NCBI GenBank assembly: GCA_025463545.1
Contig: JAODAR010000010.1
Span: forward strand, 203,073 to 267,072
Direction of reading: 5' to 3'
Length of the DNA stretch: 64,000 bases
Source: Microbacteriaceae bacterium
Lineage (GTDB): Bacteria > Actinomycetota > Actinomycetes > Actinomycetales > Microbacteriaceae
The notes beneath the pieces were generated by a model. It saw only the letters and a list, made by a program, of their open reading frames with translations. It had not been told where the DNA came from and searched no databases. The translations under genes and the position numbers were made by a program. This document shows, in pieces, positions 26,127-35,063 of this stretch; positions within the stretch are counted from its first letter, which is position 1, and the number at the start of each line of letters is the position of its first letter.

Positions 26127-26948
26127 ATGACGATGCAAACCGCTGACAGGACGCAAGCCCCCACTGCTGTCGCATGCTCCGTCAATGACGTCAGCAAGGT
26201 CTATTTCACCAAGTCGGGCAACTCCGTTGTGGCCGTGCAGCACGCGACTTTCGACATCAAGAAGGGTGAGGTCGTCGCTGTCATCGGACCGAGCGGATGC
26301 GGCAAGAGCACGCTGCTGAGGATCCTGGCGGGCCTCGACACGGACTTCGCAGGAAGCGTCACCTGGTCTGAAGCCAACGGACGTCCGCCGAGCGCTACTG
26401 TCTTCCAGCAGGACAGCCTGTTCCCGTGGATGACGATCGCCCAGAACGTCGGGCTGCCGATGAAACCGCTGGGGATCTCCGAAGCGGAGAAGAAGGAACG
26501 AGTCGAGAAGTACCTGACCCTCACGGGCCTCTGGGACTTCGCCAATTCGTACCCCCACGAGCTTTCCGGTGGTATGCGGCAGCGTGCCGCCATGGCCCGC
26601 GCGCTGTCACTCAATCCGGTGCTGCTGCTGCTCGATGAGCCGTTCGCGGCGCTGGACGCCCAAACGCGCATCATCATGCAGCAGGAGCTGCTCAACCTGT
26701 TCGAGCTTTCTCCCCCGGCGGTCATGTATGTCACCCACGACATCGAGGAGGCCGTGACACTCGGGCACCGGGTAATCGTCATGTCCTCCCGTCCGGGTCG
26801 GATTCATCACGTCGAACACATCGAGATCGATCGGCTTCCCGATGTGATGGCACGCCGCAACACCTCTGGCTTTAGAGAAACGACCGAGAAGCTCTGGTCG
26901 ATGCTCGCCTCTGAAGTCGGCGAGTCACTAAGCGCCCAGAAGAAATAG
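26127..26948 (+). CDS. ABC transporter ATP-binding protein (SsuB/TauB/NrtD-like)
   Basis: 273 residues. Walker A GPSGCGKSTLLR near residues 52-63, ATVFQQDSLFPWMT (Q-loop), signature LSGGMRQRAAMARAL near 147, Walker B VLLLLDEPFAALDAQTR, and the switch His in YVTHDIEEAVTLG. The LFPWMT segment and GMRQR variant are characteristic of the nitrate/sulfonate/taurine branch. Starts two bases after the binding-protein stop. Confidence 0.93.
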   Translation: MTMQTADRTQAPTAVACSVNDVSKVYFTKSGNSVVAVQHATFDIKKGEVVAVIGPSGCGKSTLLRILAGLDTDFAGSVTWSEANGRPPSATVFQQDSLFPWMTIAQNVGLPMKPLGISEAEKKERVEKYLTLTGLWDFANSYPHELSGGMRQRAAMARALSLNPVLLLLDEPFAALDAQTRIIMQQELLNLFELSPPAVMYVTHDIEEAVTLGHRVIVMSSRPGRIHHVEHIEIDRLPDVMARRNTSGFRETTEKLWSMLASEVGESLSAQKK

Positions 26949-26963
26949 ACGAGGTCTGAATTC

Positions 26964-27836
26964 ATGTCCGTTGTAGAAAACACAACTGCGCTTGCCGCAG
27001 GGCAAGACCGCTCAATCACAGAACTGCGAGACCGCGAAAAGGCGAAGTGGGTCGCAACGGTCAAGCGGGATCGCTTCCAGAAGGTCGCTTTGGGAGTCGG
27101 TTTCCCGCTCGCCCTGCTTCTGGTCTGGCAGAGTGCCGCCTGGCTGGGTCTCGTCGACGAGAGGTTCTTCCCGTCACCGCTGAAGATCGTGGAACGCGCC
27201 ATGGAGGACATGGTTGCCAACGGTCTGCTTCAAGTGCTGGGTCAGGAATTGCTGATCTCCCTCGGTCGAATCGGAGCAGGTTTCGCGATCGGCACTGTCG
27301 CCGGAATCCTGATCGGAACGGCGATGGGCAGCATCCGCCGACTGCGTTACATGCTTGGCCCGTTCGTCTATGGCATCTATCCGATGCCGAAGCTTGCGAT
27401 CCTGCCGCTGCTCCTGATCCTCTTCGGGCTGGGTGATGTGAGCAAGATCGTCCTGATCTCACTCGGCGTCTTCTTCGTCGTAGGGATAAGCGCGCTCAGC
27501 GGCACGCTCTACACCGCCCAGATGTACCGGGACGTTGCCACCACGTTTTCATTCACGCGACTCATGAGGTATCGCTACGTCATCCTGCCGGCCGCAATGC
27601 CGTCCATTATGAACGGCGTCAAGCTGGGGATCGGGCAAGCGCTCATCCTGTGCGTTTCCGTCGAGTTCGTGAGTTCGAAAGACGGCATCGGCGCGTTCAT
27701 CTGGCAGTCGTGGCAGACGTTCAACATTCCGAGCATGTTCGTCGGACTGTTCTGCATAGCCGCTGCCGGCGCTCTCGCCGTCTTTGGCGGCGACGCTCTC
27801 GAGAAGAAGCTGGTTCCGTGGGCGAACAATCGGTAG
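26964..27836 (+). CDS. ABC transporter permease (SsuC/TauC-like)
   Basis: 290 residues: a polar N-terminal 35 residues, then about six membrane helices. FFPSPLKIVERAMEDM near residue 72 and the EAA-type loop TFSFTRLMRYRYVILPAAMP near 195-215 identify the BPD permease family. LGIGQALILCVSVEF follows. Cytoplasmic-membrane channel for the transporter. The gene's 3' end overlaps the start of the hydrolase gene by 19 bases. Confidence 0.92.
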   Translation: MSVVENTTALAAGQDRSITELRDREKAKWVATVKRDRFQKVALGVGFPLALLLVWQSAAWLGLVDERFFPSPLKIVERAMEDMVANGLLQVLGQELLISLGRIGAGFAIGTVAGILIGTAMGSIRRLRYMLGPFVYGIYPMPKLAILPLLLILFGLGDVSKIVLISLGVFFVVGISALSGTLYTAQMYRDVATTFSFTRLMRYRYVILPAAMPSIMNGVKLGIGQALILCVSVEFVSSKDGIGAFIWQSWQTFNIPSMFVGLFCIAAAGALAVFGGDALEKKLVPWANNR

Positions 27837-28624
27837 CGGAGGGTACCCGCCACGAGGCGGGTACCCTGGTGCTGCTCCACGCAGCGGGGCTTGATCGGTC
27901 GGTGTGGCGTCCTTTTGTCGACTGCGTATCCCGGTCACTCCCCGCATGGGAGGTGTTGGCAATCGACCTGCTGGGGCACGGTTCCGCGAGGGATTCCGAC
28001 CCCCTGGCGAGAGGCGACCTCCTCGACTCGATGACGGATGCTCTGCAGCAGCAGCTGGAGGACGTCGCCAGCCCGATCGTTGTCATGGGAGCGTCGGTGG
28101 GCGGCGTGATCGCGCAGAAACTGGCGATCAGGCAGGTTGCCGGAATACACGCGGTGGTACTGTGCGGCACGCTGTTCGACCCGTCGGAGAACGCGCGGGA
28201 TGCGCTTCGACTGCGCGCCGAGCGAACCCGCACACTCGGCGCTGCGGCGCTGGTGGGAGAGACCGTTGCCAGGTGGTTCCCCGCCGAATTCCTGGAGCGG
28301 GAAGCGCCAACTGTTGAGGCCATTGGCGATGTGCTTCTGCGTGCCGACACAGAGGTTCTCGCCCGGGTCTGGGAAGGGCTCTCCGCGTTGAACCTGCGGT
28401 CAGACGTTGCCCATATCGAAATTCCGGCACTCGTCCTTTGCGGCTCGGCCGACAAAGCCGCGCCGCCGTCGGACAACGAAGAACTGGCTGAGCTCCTGCC
28501 GCGAGGCATCTATCACGAGTTTGTCGGAGCCGGGCATCTCGTGCCCATTGAACGACCTACCGAGGCGGCATCAGTCGTCTCAGACTTCATCACACGCGAG
28601 AGGGTCAACCAACGTGTCATCTGA
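27818..28624 (+). CDS. Alpha/beta-fold hydrolase (PcaD/3-oxoadipate enol-lactonase-like)
   Basis: 268 residues from the GTG at 27818, inside the end of the permease gene. TLVLLHAAGLDRSVW is the oxyanion-hole strand; the nucleophile elbow is GASVGG near residue 92; LVLCGSADKAAPP supplies the acid and GAGHLVPIERP the His, giving a complete Ser-Asp-His triad. It may hydrolyse a lactone, ester or ring-opened product in the pathway that also uses the monooxygenase encoded next, which it overlaps by 11 bases. Confidence 0.85.
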   Translation: MGEQSVAEGTRHEAGTLVLLHAAGLDRSVWRPFVDCVSRSLPAWEVLAIDLLGHGSARDSDPLARGDLLDSMTDALQQQLEDVASPIVVMGASVGGVIAQKLAIRQVAGIHAVVLCGTLFDPSENARDALRLRAERTRTLGAAALVGETVARWFPAEFLEREAPTVEAIGDVLLRADTEVLARVWEGLSALNLRSDVAHIEIPALVLCGSADKAAPPSDNEELAELLPRGIYHEFVGAGHLVPIERPTEAASVVSDFITRERVNQRVI

Positions 28625-29759
28625 ATTACGAATTGCCATCATCGGCGCCGGCTTGGGTGGCCTTGCCACCGCGGCCGTGCTCCAGAAGTTCGGCTTAGAA
28701 TCCACGGTCTACGAGCAAGCCGGAGCCTTCGGCCGAGTCGGAGCCGGCATCAATGTGAGCCCGAATGCCACCCACGCACTCGCCGAGCTCGGCCTGTACG
28801 ACGAACTCATGAAGACGGCATGCCGACCCGACAACTGGACGAACGCAGACGCGCAGGGCCAGTTCATCTCCGTGGCGGAATTGGGTGAGGTGGCTCAAGC
28901 TCGTTACGGCATGCCCTTCCTGCAGATGCACAGGGCGGACCTCCACAATGCCGTGCTCAGCGCCGTCGACGCCGACTCCATTCGCCACGGTCACAAGCTC
29001 GAAGGACTGACGACCAGGGGCGAGACGATCAGGTTGGAGTTCGAGGGAGGCCGCACGGCGGAAGCAGACGTGGTCATCGGAGCTGACGGCCTGCACTCTC
29101 GCGTGCGAAGAGAAGCCTTCGGTCACGACGAAGCACGGTTCACGGGACGGATCGCATACCGCGGCGTGGTTCCGGCGGTTGTGCAGCCCGCCCAACGGGG
29201 ATGGGAATTCGTCAAATGGTGGGGAGAAGACCGCCACATCGTGACCTATTACATCGCCGGCGGTCACGAGATCTACTACGTGACATCCATTCCAGCGGAT
29301 GACTGGCGCGACGAATCCTGGTCAGCCCGGGGGGACATCAACGAGCTTCGCGAGTCTCTTTCGGGCTTCTCGCCCTACGTCAAAGACGTTCTCGGCGTGA
29401 GCGAAACGACCCATAAGTGGGCCCTCTACGTCAGGGAGCCAATGGATTCCTGGGTTGAAGGGAATGTGGCGCTTCTCGGTGATTCGTGTCACCCCATGAC
29501 GCCGTACATGGCCCAGGGTGCAGCGATGGCCTTCGAAGATGCGGTCATTCTGGGGCGGGCTCTCGCCGAGAACTCGAACGATATAGCCGACGCGCTCCAT
29601 GCGTACCAGACCTCTCGTCTGGGTCGCACGGCCAGTGTCCAGACGGAATCTGGCCGCAATCGGTTCATGAAAGACGGCGGCTTCCCTGACTGGGTCTATG
29701 GATACAACGCCTGGGATGTTCCACTTGGTATTTCGATGGGTGCTGCCGTAGGGGTCTAG
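28614..29759 (+). CDS. FAD-dependent aromatic monooxygenase, 6-hydroxynicotinate/salicylate hydroxylase-like
   Basis: 381 residues from the GTG at 28614 with AGAGGG upstream. FAD motifs: GAGLGGLATAAVL near residues 10-22, ADVVIGADGLHSRVR (DG motif) and VALLGDSCHPMTPYMAQG (GD motif). The segments FVKWWGEDRHIVTYYIAGG and PDWVYGYNAWDVPL closely recall P. putida NicC (from memory), which decarboxylatively hydroxylates 6-hydroxynicotinate. Class A flavoprotein monooxygenases hydroxylate phenolic rings with NADH and O2. None of the later nicotinate-pathway enzymes is in the window, so another hydroxyarene carboxylate is possible. Confidence 0.87.
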   Translation: MSSELRIAIIGAGLGGLATAAVLQKFGLESTVYEQAGAFGRVGAGINVSPNATHALAELGLYDELMKTACRPDNWTNADAQGQFISVAELGEVAQARYGMPFLQMHRADLHNAVLSAVDADSIRHGHKLEGLTTRGETIRLEFEGGRTAEADVVIGADGLHSRVRREAFGHDEARFTGRIAYRGVVPAVVQPAQRGWEFVKWWGEDRHIVTYYIAGGHEIYYVTSIPADDWRDESWSARGDINELRESLSGFSPYVKDVLGVSETTHKWALYVREPMDSWVEGNVALLGDSCHPMTPYMAQGAAMAFEDAVILGRALAENSNDIADALHAYQTSRLGRTASVQTESGRNRFMKDGGFPDWVYGYNAWDVPLGISMGAAVGV

Positions 29760-29776
29760 CGCGTCCCATTCACTAA

Positions 29777-29830
29777 GGCGGCAGGCGGGCGATCTTGAGA
29801 AGCACATCGCAAGGGTGCCTGTCTGCCGCC
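29777..29830 (+). terminator. Possible terminator hairpin after the monooxygenase gene
   Basis: Arms GGCGGCAGGC at 29777-29786 and GCCTGTCTGCCGCC at 29817-29830 can pair with a four-base bulge. The loop is long (about 30 bases) and no T-run follows, so termination is only a suggestion. Confidence 0.3.
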
Positions 29831-29886
29831 CCCTTCCGGAACGCCCATGAACCCGGCGCCGCCGCTCAGCAAGGTTTTCATCATCG

Positions 29887-29898
29887 GACCATATGGTC
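29887..29898. promoter_or_regulatory. 12-base palindrome GACCATATGGTC
   Basis: Perfect palindrome, followed 20 bases later by a partial repeat (GGACCGCATGG). It resembles operators of small dimeric regulators of the GntR/FadR type, but no regulator or intact gene adjoins it. The surrounding 29760-30053 interval otherwise shows no supported gene. Confidence 0.3.
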
Positions 29899-30053
29899 TT
29901 CATCGTAGGACCGCATGGAAGGAGGACGTCGTTCAGAGAACTGTGACGTGACGGCGAACGAAGGCATGCGCAGCGCTCCCGCCGATTCGACGTGTTGCCG
30001 GCCGATGACGCCGAAGGGTCGTCGATATTCGTGGAACCCGGGCTATCTCGCCG

Positions 30054-30959
30054 CTAAAATGCCGAGAAGTTGCACAACGCGTACACGGCCACGACACCGT
30101 TCTTCGTCTTGCAGAGCAGCAGTCCGATGGTCGGCTTGTCCTCGGGGAGAGCCAGAAAATCGTCAACCGACGCCATATGCATTCCCAGCTGACCGACGAA
30201 TGCAGGGTCGAACGGAGTCGCCTTCAATTCGATGACGACGTAGCAGCGCAGCCTCACATGGTAGAAGAGCAGATCGGCAAAGAACTCGTCGCCGCCGACC
30301 TCCAGCCGCACCTGTTCGCCCACGAACGGGAAGCCCTGACCGAGTTCGATTAAGGAACTTCTGCACGTGCGTGACAAGTTGCGTCTCGAGGTCGCGTTCA
30401 TTGTGTCGGTCGGTCATCGCGACGAAATCGGAGACCTATGGGTCTTTGGTTATCTGCCGCGCCAAATCCGAATCCTCCGGAGGCAGCGTCATCGGGAAGT
30501 TACTGACCGCACGGCCTGAGCGTTCGTGTAGTCGGGTCTCGATCTGGTGCACGAGGACACCCCGAGACCAACCTTCGTCCACCGCGGCGATGGCGTTGCA
30601 GAGCCGCCCTTCTGCCCCAGAAACATTTTCGATCAGCGCGATCTGGTGATACCAGGCAATCGTGCAAGCGGCGCTTGCTCAATTGATTCCTGCGGCCAAG
30701 CCTCAGCGAAGGCCCGCATATATTTCAGGTTGCGCGGCGAGAATCCCTTCGATTCCGGAAACGTCTCGCGCAGATCGACGGAGAGTCGCTCAATGACGCG
30801 AGATCCCCATCCTTCCTGCTCCTGGCGTTCGAGAATGTCGCGACCGACGGCCCAGCACGTGGCCGCAAGGTGCTGGTTTGCGGCAGCGATCGCTCGCGTT
30901 CTGCCATCAGTGACGCGCTGCGCGACGGTTGCGAGGAGTTCGGGATACCACTTGGGCAT
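30054..30959 (-). pseudogene. Broken DUF1016 (YhcG-type) PD-(D/E)XK nuclease gene
   Basis: The minus strand carries the whole family in pieces. The N-terminal DUF1016 domain (GRDILERQEQEGWGSRVIER and KGFSPRNLKYMRAFAEAWP) reads correctly until about 30650, where a one-base loss shifts WYHQIALIEN out of frame. The middle part (LVHQIETRLHERSGRAVSNF) then meets an in-frame TAG at 30436-30438 where the family has KDPYV. A second frameshift near 30350 precedes the nuclease domain (QVRLEVGGDEFFADLLFYH, VVIELKATPF). Intact homologues are about 340 residues and occur in defence or toxin contexts. Three lesions make a functional product unlikely. Confidence 0.85.
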
Positions 30960-31025
30960 TGTCGACGGAGCAGGTGCAACAGGGAACTGAGCGGAACCAT
31001 CTTCAACCGTGGACTGGCCTTTCGT

Positions 31026-32285
31026 TTATTCGATCGGCACGGTGATCTCGTAGGGTCGCTCGTAGGTGTAGTCGACGCTGTTGAAGTAGAGCCAGTTCGC
31101 GATCATCCGCTCAGCCGGACTGCGCACCATCTCGCCTCGCGCCGTCTTGAACGTGTCTTCCCTCTGCCTCCCATCCGGCTGCGCTTCGACGTCGTCGTAG
31201 TCGCGAGCGAGCACCGCCCGGAAGAAGGCCCATTGCCCACTGAAGTTCGGTTCCGTCGCGCAGAGCACATCGACGATTCGCCCGAGTTGGGCTACGTCTC
31301 CCCCATTGTCGAGCCATGGCGCGAGGGACGGTTTCTTGCCGGTTGCCTGCCCGATGACTTCGAGTCCGAAGGCATGGAATGTCTTGGCGACCACTTGGCC
31401 GGCATCGAGACCCAACGGCGTCAAGCGGTCGCGCGTGCGTTGCTGCAGTTCTTTCGCCGCGTCGGCGTTGAAGGCGAGCATGAGGATCCGGTCGGCCGGC
31501 ATCAGGCCGCGCCGCAGCGCGTAGCCGGCCTTTGCCACCATGGTCGATGTCTTGCCGGAGCCGGCGGAGGCGACAACCAGCATCCGGTTGTCGAAACAGA
31601 TCACGGCTCGGGCCTGCTCGGGAGTGAGCGGCGACTTCTCGACCGTCTCAAAGAAGTCACGGTTGGCTTCGAGCTGGGCGTTCATGTGTTGTTCGTTCTG
31701 CTGGGCGATGACGTCGGCCAGTTCGTACCGCCACATCTCAATTGCCGGGTTGCTGTTGCCTTGCGTGGCGAGGTGCGCCTGCAGATCGGGCATCTGAAGC
31801 ACGCGGTCGAAGCCGATGTCCGCTTTCCGTGCCGCCCACTCATCCGTGAATTCTCGGCTGAGCCAGCCCTTGTTCTTGAGCTGTTCGGCGGCGGCTCGCG
31901 ACAGTTCGTCCACCCAGTTGAGCACTTGAGCTGCCGCGGCTTCGAATCCGGCGATCAGCGCCTGGACTTCAAGGCGGTGTGCGAGGTCGGCTTGTGCTGC
32001 GGTGAGCACCTGCACCAGGTTGCGCGCCCGGCGGTTCTGGATGCCACGCAAACGGATGCGCCGCTGAGTATGAGAAATCTCGATGGTGGACCACACGGCG
32101 CAGCGGTTGACCTGCACGACGCCGATGTCACCGATGCTGGTGTTGAAGGCGTTACCGTCGCCCTCGAGGGACATGTCGTCGCCCTCGAGAGTCAGCGTCC
32201 AGTCATTGCACTTGGTTGCCTGTTTGCCCCAGTACGACGGGTGCCAGCTTCGCCCCATTGTTTCCCCAATTAGTCTCGACGTCAC
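31026..32285 (-). CDS. UvrD/HelD-like helicase, C-terminally truncated
   Basis: 419 residues. After a poorly conserved N-terminal 200 residues (partly alpha-helical), Walker A VVASAGSGKTSTMVAKAGY appears near 235, and ILMLAFNADAAKELQQR is motif Ia. AKTFHAFGLEVIG follows. The final segment SPAERMIANWLYFNSVDYTY with ERPYE resembles the start of the nuclease-like insert of DNA helicase IV relatives, then the frame ends. Motifs II to VI are missing, so this is about the first half of a helicase of 800-1000 residues. The frame runs on through its stop into the broken yhcG gene, which suggests a deletion joined the two. Confidence 0.75.
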   Translation of the reverse strand: MTSRLIGETMGRSWHPSYWGKQATKCNDWTLTLEGDDMSLEGDGNAFNTSIGDIGVVQVNRCAVWSTIEISHTQRRIRLRGIQNRRARNLVQVLTAAQADLAHRLEVQALIAGFEAAAAQVLNWVDELSRAAAEQLKNKGWLSREFTDEWAARKADIGFDRVLQMPDLQAHLATQGNSNPAIEMWRYELADVIAQQNEQHMNAQLEANRDFFETVEKSPLTPEQARAVICFDNRMLVVASAGSGKTSTMVAKAGYALRRGLMPADRILMLAFNADAAKELQQRTRDRLTPLGLDAGQVVAKTFHAFGLEVIGQATGKKPSLAPWLDNGGDVAQLGRIVDVLCATEPNFSGQWAFFRAVLARDYDDVEAQPDGRQREDTFKTARGEMVRSPAERMIANWLYFNSVDYTYERPYEITVPIE

Positions 32286-32393
32286 CAGCAGGTCACCGTC
32301 GAATTGAATGTCATCCGCGTGCCTGACGCCTAATCGTGAGCTTTTTCAGTGCTCGAGCAGATCAGACGCGAAGCACAACATTGAATGCGGCGA

Positions 32394-32753
32394 TCACACC
32401 GCGCGCCGTTTCCTGAATAAGAGCTTGCCGGTGCGGATGAAGAACGCTATGACGCCCAGAGGAATTGAGAAGGCGAGAAGCAAGCTACCGAGAACAGTCA
32501 GGCTCGCAAGGCTCGCCGGCGTTATCGCGGAGCTGTTAGTGCCGTATTGATAAAGGAAGTATCCCAGGGCCGCAACGACGATTGTCGCCCCGAGGGCCCA
32601 AAAGAAGTACCGCAGACCGTTGTGGCGCAGGAGCTGCACCACTCCATCGAACAGGAAGGTAGCCACGAACGGCAGGAGACCGGTGAGCACGAAGACTCCA
32701 CCGTATGCGACGATCAGCAAGCTAAGCCCGGACAGCAGCTCGTTTGAGTCCAT
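32394..32753 (-). CDS. Small membrane protein of unknown function
   Basis: 119 residues from the ATG at 32753. Three hydrophobic segments: about residues 8-34 (LSLLIVAYGGVFVLTGLLPF), 44-62 (FFWALGATIVVAALGYFL) and 80-103 (VLGSLLLAFSIPLGVIAFFI), ending in a basic tail KLLFRKRRAV. No family recognised. It lies alone between the truncated helicase and the transketolase gene. Confidence 0.55.
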   Translation of the reverse strand: MDSNELLSGLSLLIVAYGGVFVLTGLLPFVATFLFDGVVQLLRHNGLRYFFWALGATIVVAALGYFLYQYGTNSSAITPASLASLTVLGSLLLAFSIPLGVIAFFIRTGKLLFRKRRAV

Positions 32754-32920
32754 GCGTTGGTCCCCCACTCCATCCCAAGCCGAAACTAGCAGCGGCGGCC
32801 AGGCGCCATTGGCCACATGGACCCGAGGCTCCACCCCAGTTCGGGTCGATCCGTCGGCACTTTGGCTTTCATCGAGCCGACGCCGACACCACCGTCTTTG
32901 GCGAGGGAGCCGAGCCAGAC

Positions 32921-35011
32921 CTACTCAGTCGACGCCTGCCCGCCAATCGTGCTTTGCGAGTTGACCCGAGCGAGGCTTCTCCGAGCCGCCGCCATCACAT
33001 TGACAGCTGTGATTCCATGCAGTGCCATGATTTCGGCGCCGCTGCCTGACTCGCCAAAGGATTCCACGCCGATGACCTCACCGCGGGTTCCTACCCACCG
33101 CCACCAGGCATCGCCACGCCCGGCCTCGACGGCCACTCGTGCATGAACCGACGGAGGGAGGACTGCATCAACGTAGGTCTGAGGCGCGTCACTGAACCAC
33201 TCGACGCACGGCATGGAGACGACGCGGACTTGAATGCCTCCCTCAGTGAGTTGCATGGCCGCCTGAATTGCGATTGCCACCTCGCTGCCGGTCGCGATGA
33301 GCGCGAGGCCCAACCCGTCGCCGCTCTGCCATGCGACGTATCCTCCCTGCGCAACCGCGGCATCCAAAGCCTGCCGTTCGCCCAGCACAGGTACGTCTTG
33401 CCTGGAGAGGATCAGTGCGGTCGGACCAGCCGGGCGGGCGACCAGGCGTTTCCACACGGCCACGGTCTCGTGCGCGTCGGCCGGACGCACGACATCCAGC
33501 CCCGGAACCGTACGCAGCGACGCAATCTGTTCGACAGGCTGATGCGTCGGGCCGTCCTCACCCACGGCCACAGAGTCATGCGTGAAGACGTAGACGACGG
33601 GAAGCTCCATGAGCGCAGCCAAACGGATGCTCGGTCGCATGTAGTCACTGAACACGAGGTAGGTCGAACCAAAGGGCCTCCACGGACCGTGCAAGGCAAT
33701 GCCGTTCAGGATCGCCGCCATCGCGTGCTCCCGGATTCCGAAGCGGACGAAATCGCCTCCCGGGTTGTTCGCAGACACCGCCCTTCCGGAAACGGCAACA
33801 TTCGTCGAGCCCGAGAGGTCGGCAGATCCGCCCCACAGGGCGGAAATAGGCTGCAGAGCCTGAATGATCTGGCCATTCGTCTTGCGGGTGGCCACCGGCG
33901 TTCCTGGGTCGGCGATCCCCTCAGCCATGACATCAAGTGCCGCCGCAGCTGGAACGGGCGATGTGCCACTTGCGAACCTGCGCCACCGCATCGCAGCGTC
34001 ATGGTTGCCCACGGACCAATAGTCGTATTGCTCCTGCCAGGCGCTCTCGAGTTCCATTCCCCGCTGACGCGCATTCCTCGTGAACGCCAGGGCCTCTGAG
34101 GTGACGAGTTGCTCCAGCGTGGCTTCAGCCGCGAATCCGAGCTGGCGCTTCACTGCCGCAAGTTCTTCAGTGCCGAATCCACCGGAGTGCGCCGCTGGCT
34201 GTCCGCCGAACTTGAGCGACGGCGCTGCAATCACACTCTTCACTGCCACCATGGTGGGGCGTCCAGCCGCGGCGTCCCGATCAGACGCTTCCCTCAGCAC
34301 GCTCTCTATCTCGTCGAGGTCGGAGTGATCTGTGATGTTCAACACCCGCCAGCCATAGGCAGAGTAGCGATCGCGCACGTCCTCGGTAAATGCTTCGCTC
34401 GTCAGGCCGTCGATGGTCACACTGTTGTCGTCCCAGATCAGCACGAGATTGTCGAGGCCCAGGGTGCCGGCAAGACTCGAAGCCTCCCCCGACACGCCCT
34501 CCTGAAGGCATCCGTCGCCGGCCAGAGCCCAGATGGTGTGGTCGAGAACCGACGAGCCTTCGGCGAAGATCGCGGATTCGCGGCGACCGGCGATCGCCAT
34601 TCCCACGGCAGAGGCGACGCCTTGCCCCAGCGGGCCGGTGCTCATCTCGACCCCGACGGTGTGCCCGAACTCAGGGTGACCGGGCGTGAGCGACCCCAGC
34701 TTGCGACTTGCCGCAATGTCGTCGAGAGTCAGTCCGTATCCGGTCAGGAACAACTGCACGTAGAGCAGGAGGCTTGCGTGCCCGGCGCTCAAGACGAACC
34801 TGTCGCGAGTCTCCCACCTGGGGTTAGCGGGATTGTGCCGCATGACACGAGTGAAAAGCACATGAGCGAGCGGCGCGAGAGCCATCGCGGTACCAGCGTG
34901 CCCGTGCCCCTTCGCCTGAACGACGTGAGCCGGAATCGCAATTGCGGCCGCGACAGCTTGCTCTTCCGCGGTGCGCACAGACGCAGCGGAAATCGTGGTC
35001 TCTGTGGTCAT
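32921..35011 (-). CDS. tkt: Transketolase
   Basis: 696 residues from the ATG at 35011 (an in-frame GTG three codons upstream is possible), the standard length. ThDP/Mg motif GDGCLQEGVSGEASSLAG near residue 155 with DDNSVTIDG, active-site His in HAGTAMALAPL and GHASLLLY, and the catalytic Glu region FGIREHAMAAIL near 410. FTHDSVAVGEDGPTHQPVEQ follows. It shuttles two-carbon ketol units between pentose and other sugar phosphates. Divergent from a ROK regulator and beside a Ula-type PTS, it probably serves a dedicated sugar route rather than the housekeeping pentose phosphate pathway. Confidence 0.93.
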   Translation of the reverse strand: MTTETTISAASVRTAEEQAVAAAIAIPAHVVQAKGHGHAGTAMALAPLAHVLFTRVMRHNPANPRWETRDRFVLSAGHASLLLYVQLFLTGYGLTLDDIAASRKLGSLTPGHPEFGHTVGVEMSTGPLGQGVASAVGMAIAGRRESAIFAEGSSVLDHTIWALAGDGCLQEGVSGEASSLAGTLGLDNLVLIWDDNSVTIDGLTSEAFTEDVRDRYSAYGWRVLNITDHSDLDEIESVLREASDRDAAAGRPTMVAVKSVIAAPSLKFGGQPAAHSGGFGTEELAAVKRQLGFAAEATLEQLVTSEALAFTRNARQRGMELESAWQEQYDYWSVGNHDAAMRWRRFASGTSPVPAAAALDVMAEGIADPGTPVATRKTNGQIIQALQPISALWGGSADLSGSTNVAVSGRAVSANNPGGDFVRFGIREHAMAAILNGIALHGPWRPFGSTYLVFSDYMRPSIRLAALMELPVVYVFTHDSVAVGEDGPTHQPVEQIASLRTVPGLDVVRPADAHETVAVWKRLVARPAGPTALILSRQDVPVLGERQALDAAVAQGGYVAWQSGDGLGLALIATGSEVAIAIQAAMQLTEGGIQVRVVSMPCVEWFSDAPQTYVDAVLPPSVHARVAVEAGRGDAWWRWVGTRGEVIGVESFGESGSGAEIMALHGITAVNVMAAARRSLARVNSQSTIGGQASTE

Positions 35012-35035
35012 GTCGCCCACATTGGTATATAAATA

Positions 35036-35045
35036 GACTTAAGTC
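35036..35045. promoter_or_regulatory. Palindrome in tkt/ROK divergent promoter
   Basis: The ten-base palindrome GACTTAAGTC lies in the 52-base interval between the transketolase and ROK starts, inside an AT-rich stretch. A TTGACT on the minus strand overlaps it and may be the -35 box of the transketolase promoter, so binding there would block transcription. A ROK operator is the natural guess. Confidence 0.4.
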
Positions 35046-35063
35046 AATGGAGAGGGGCACACT

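Noticed and set aside
30054..30401. Functional short nuclease gene from the C-terminal YhcG frame
   Set aside because: The open frame carries the nuclease domain but has no start with a ribosome-binding site and lacks the N-terminal half, which is present but out of frame upstream.
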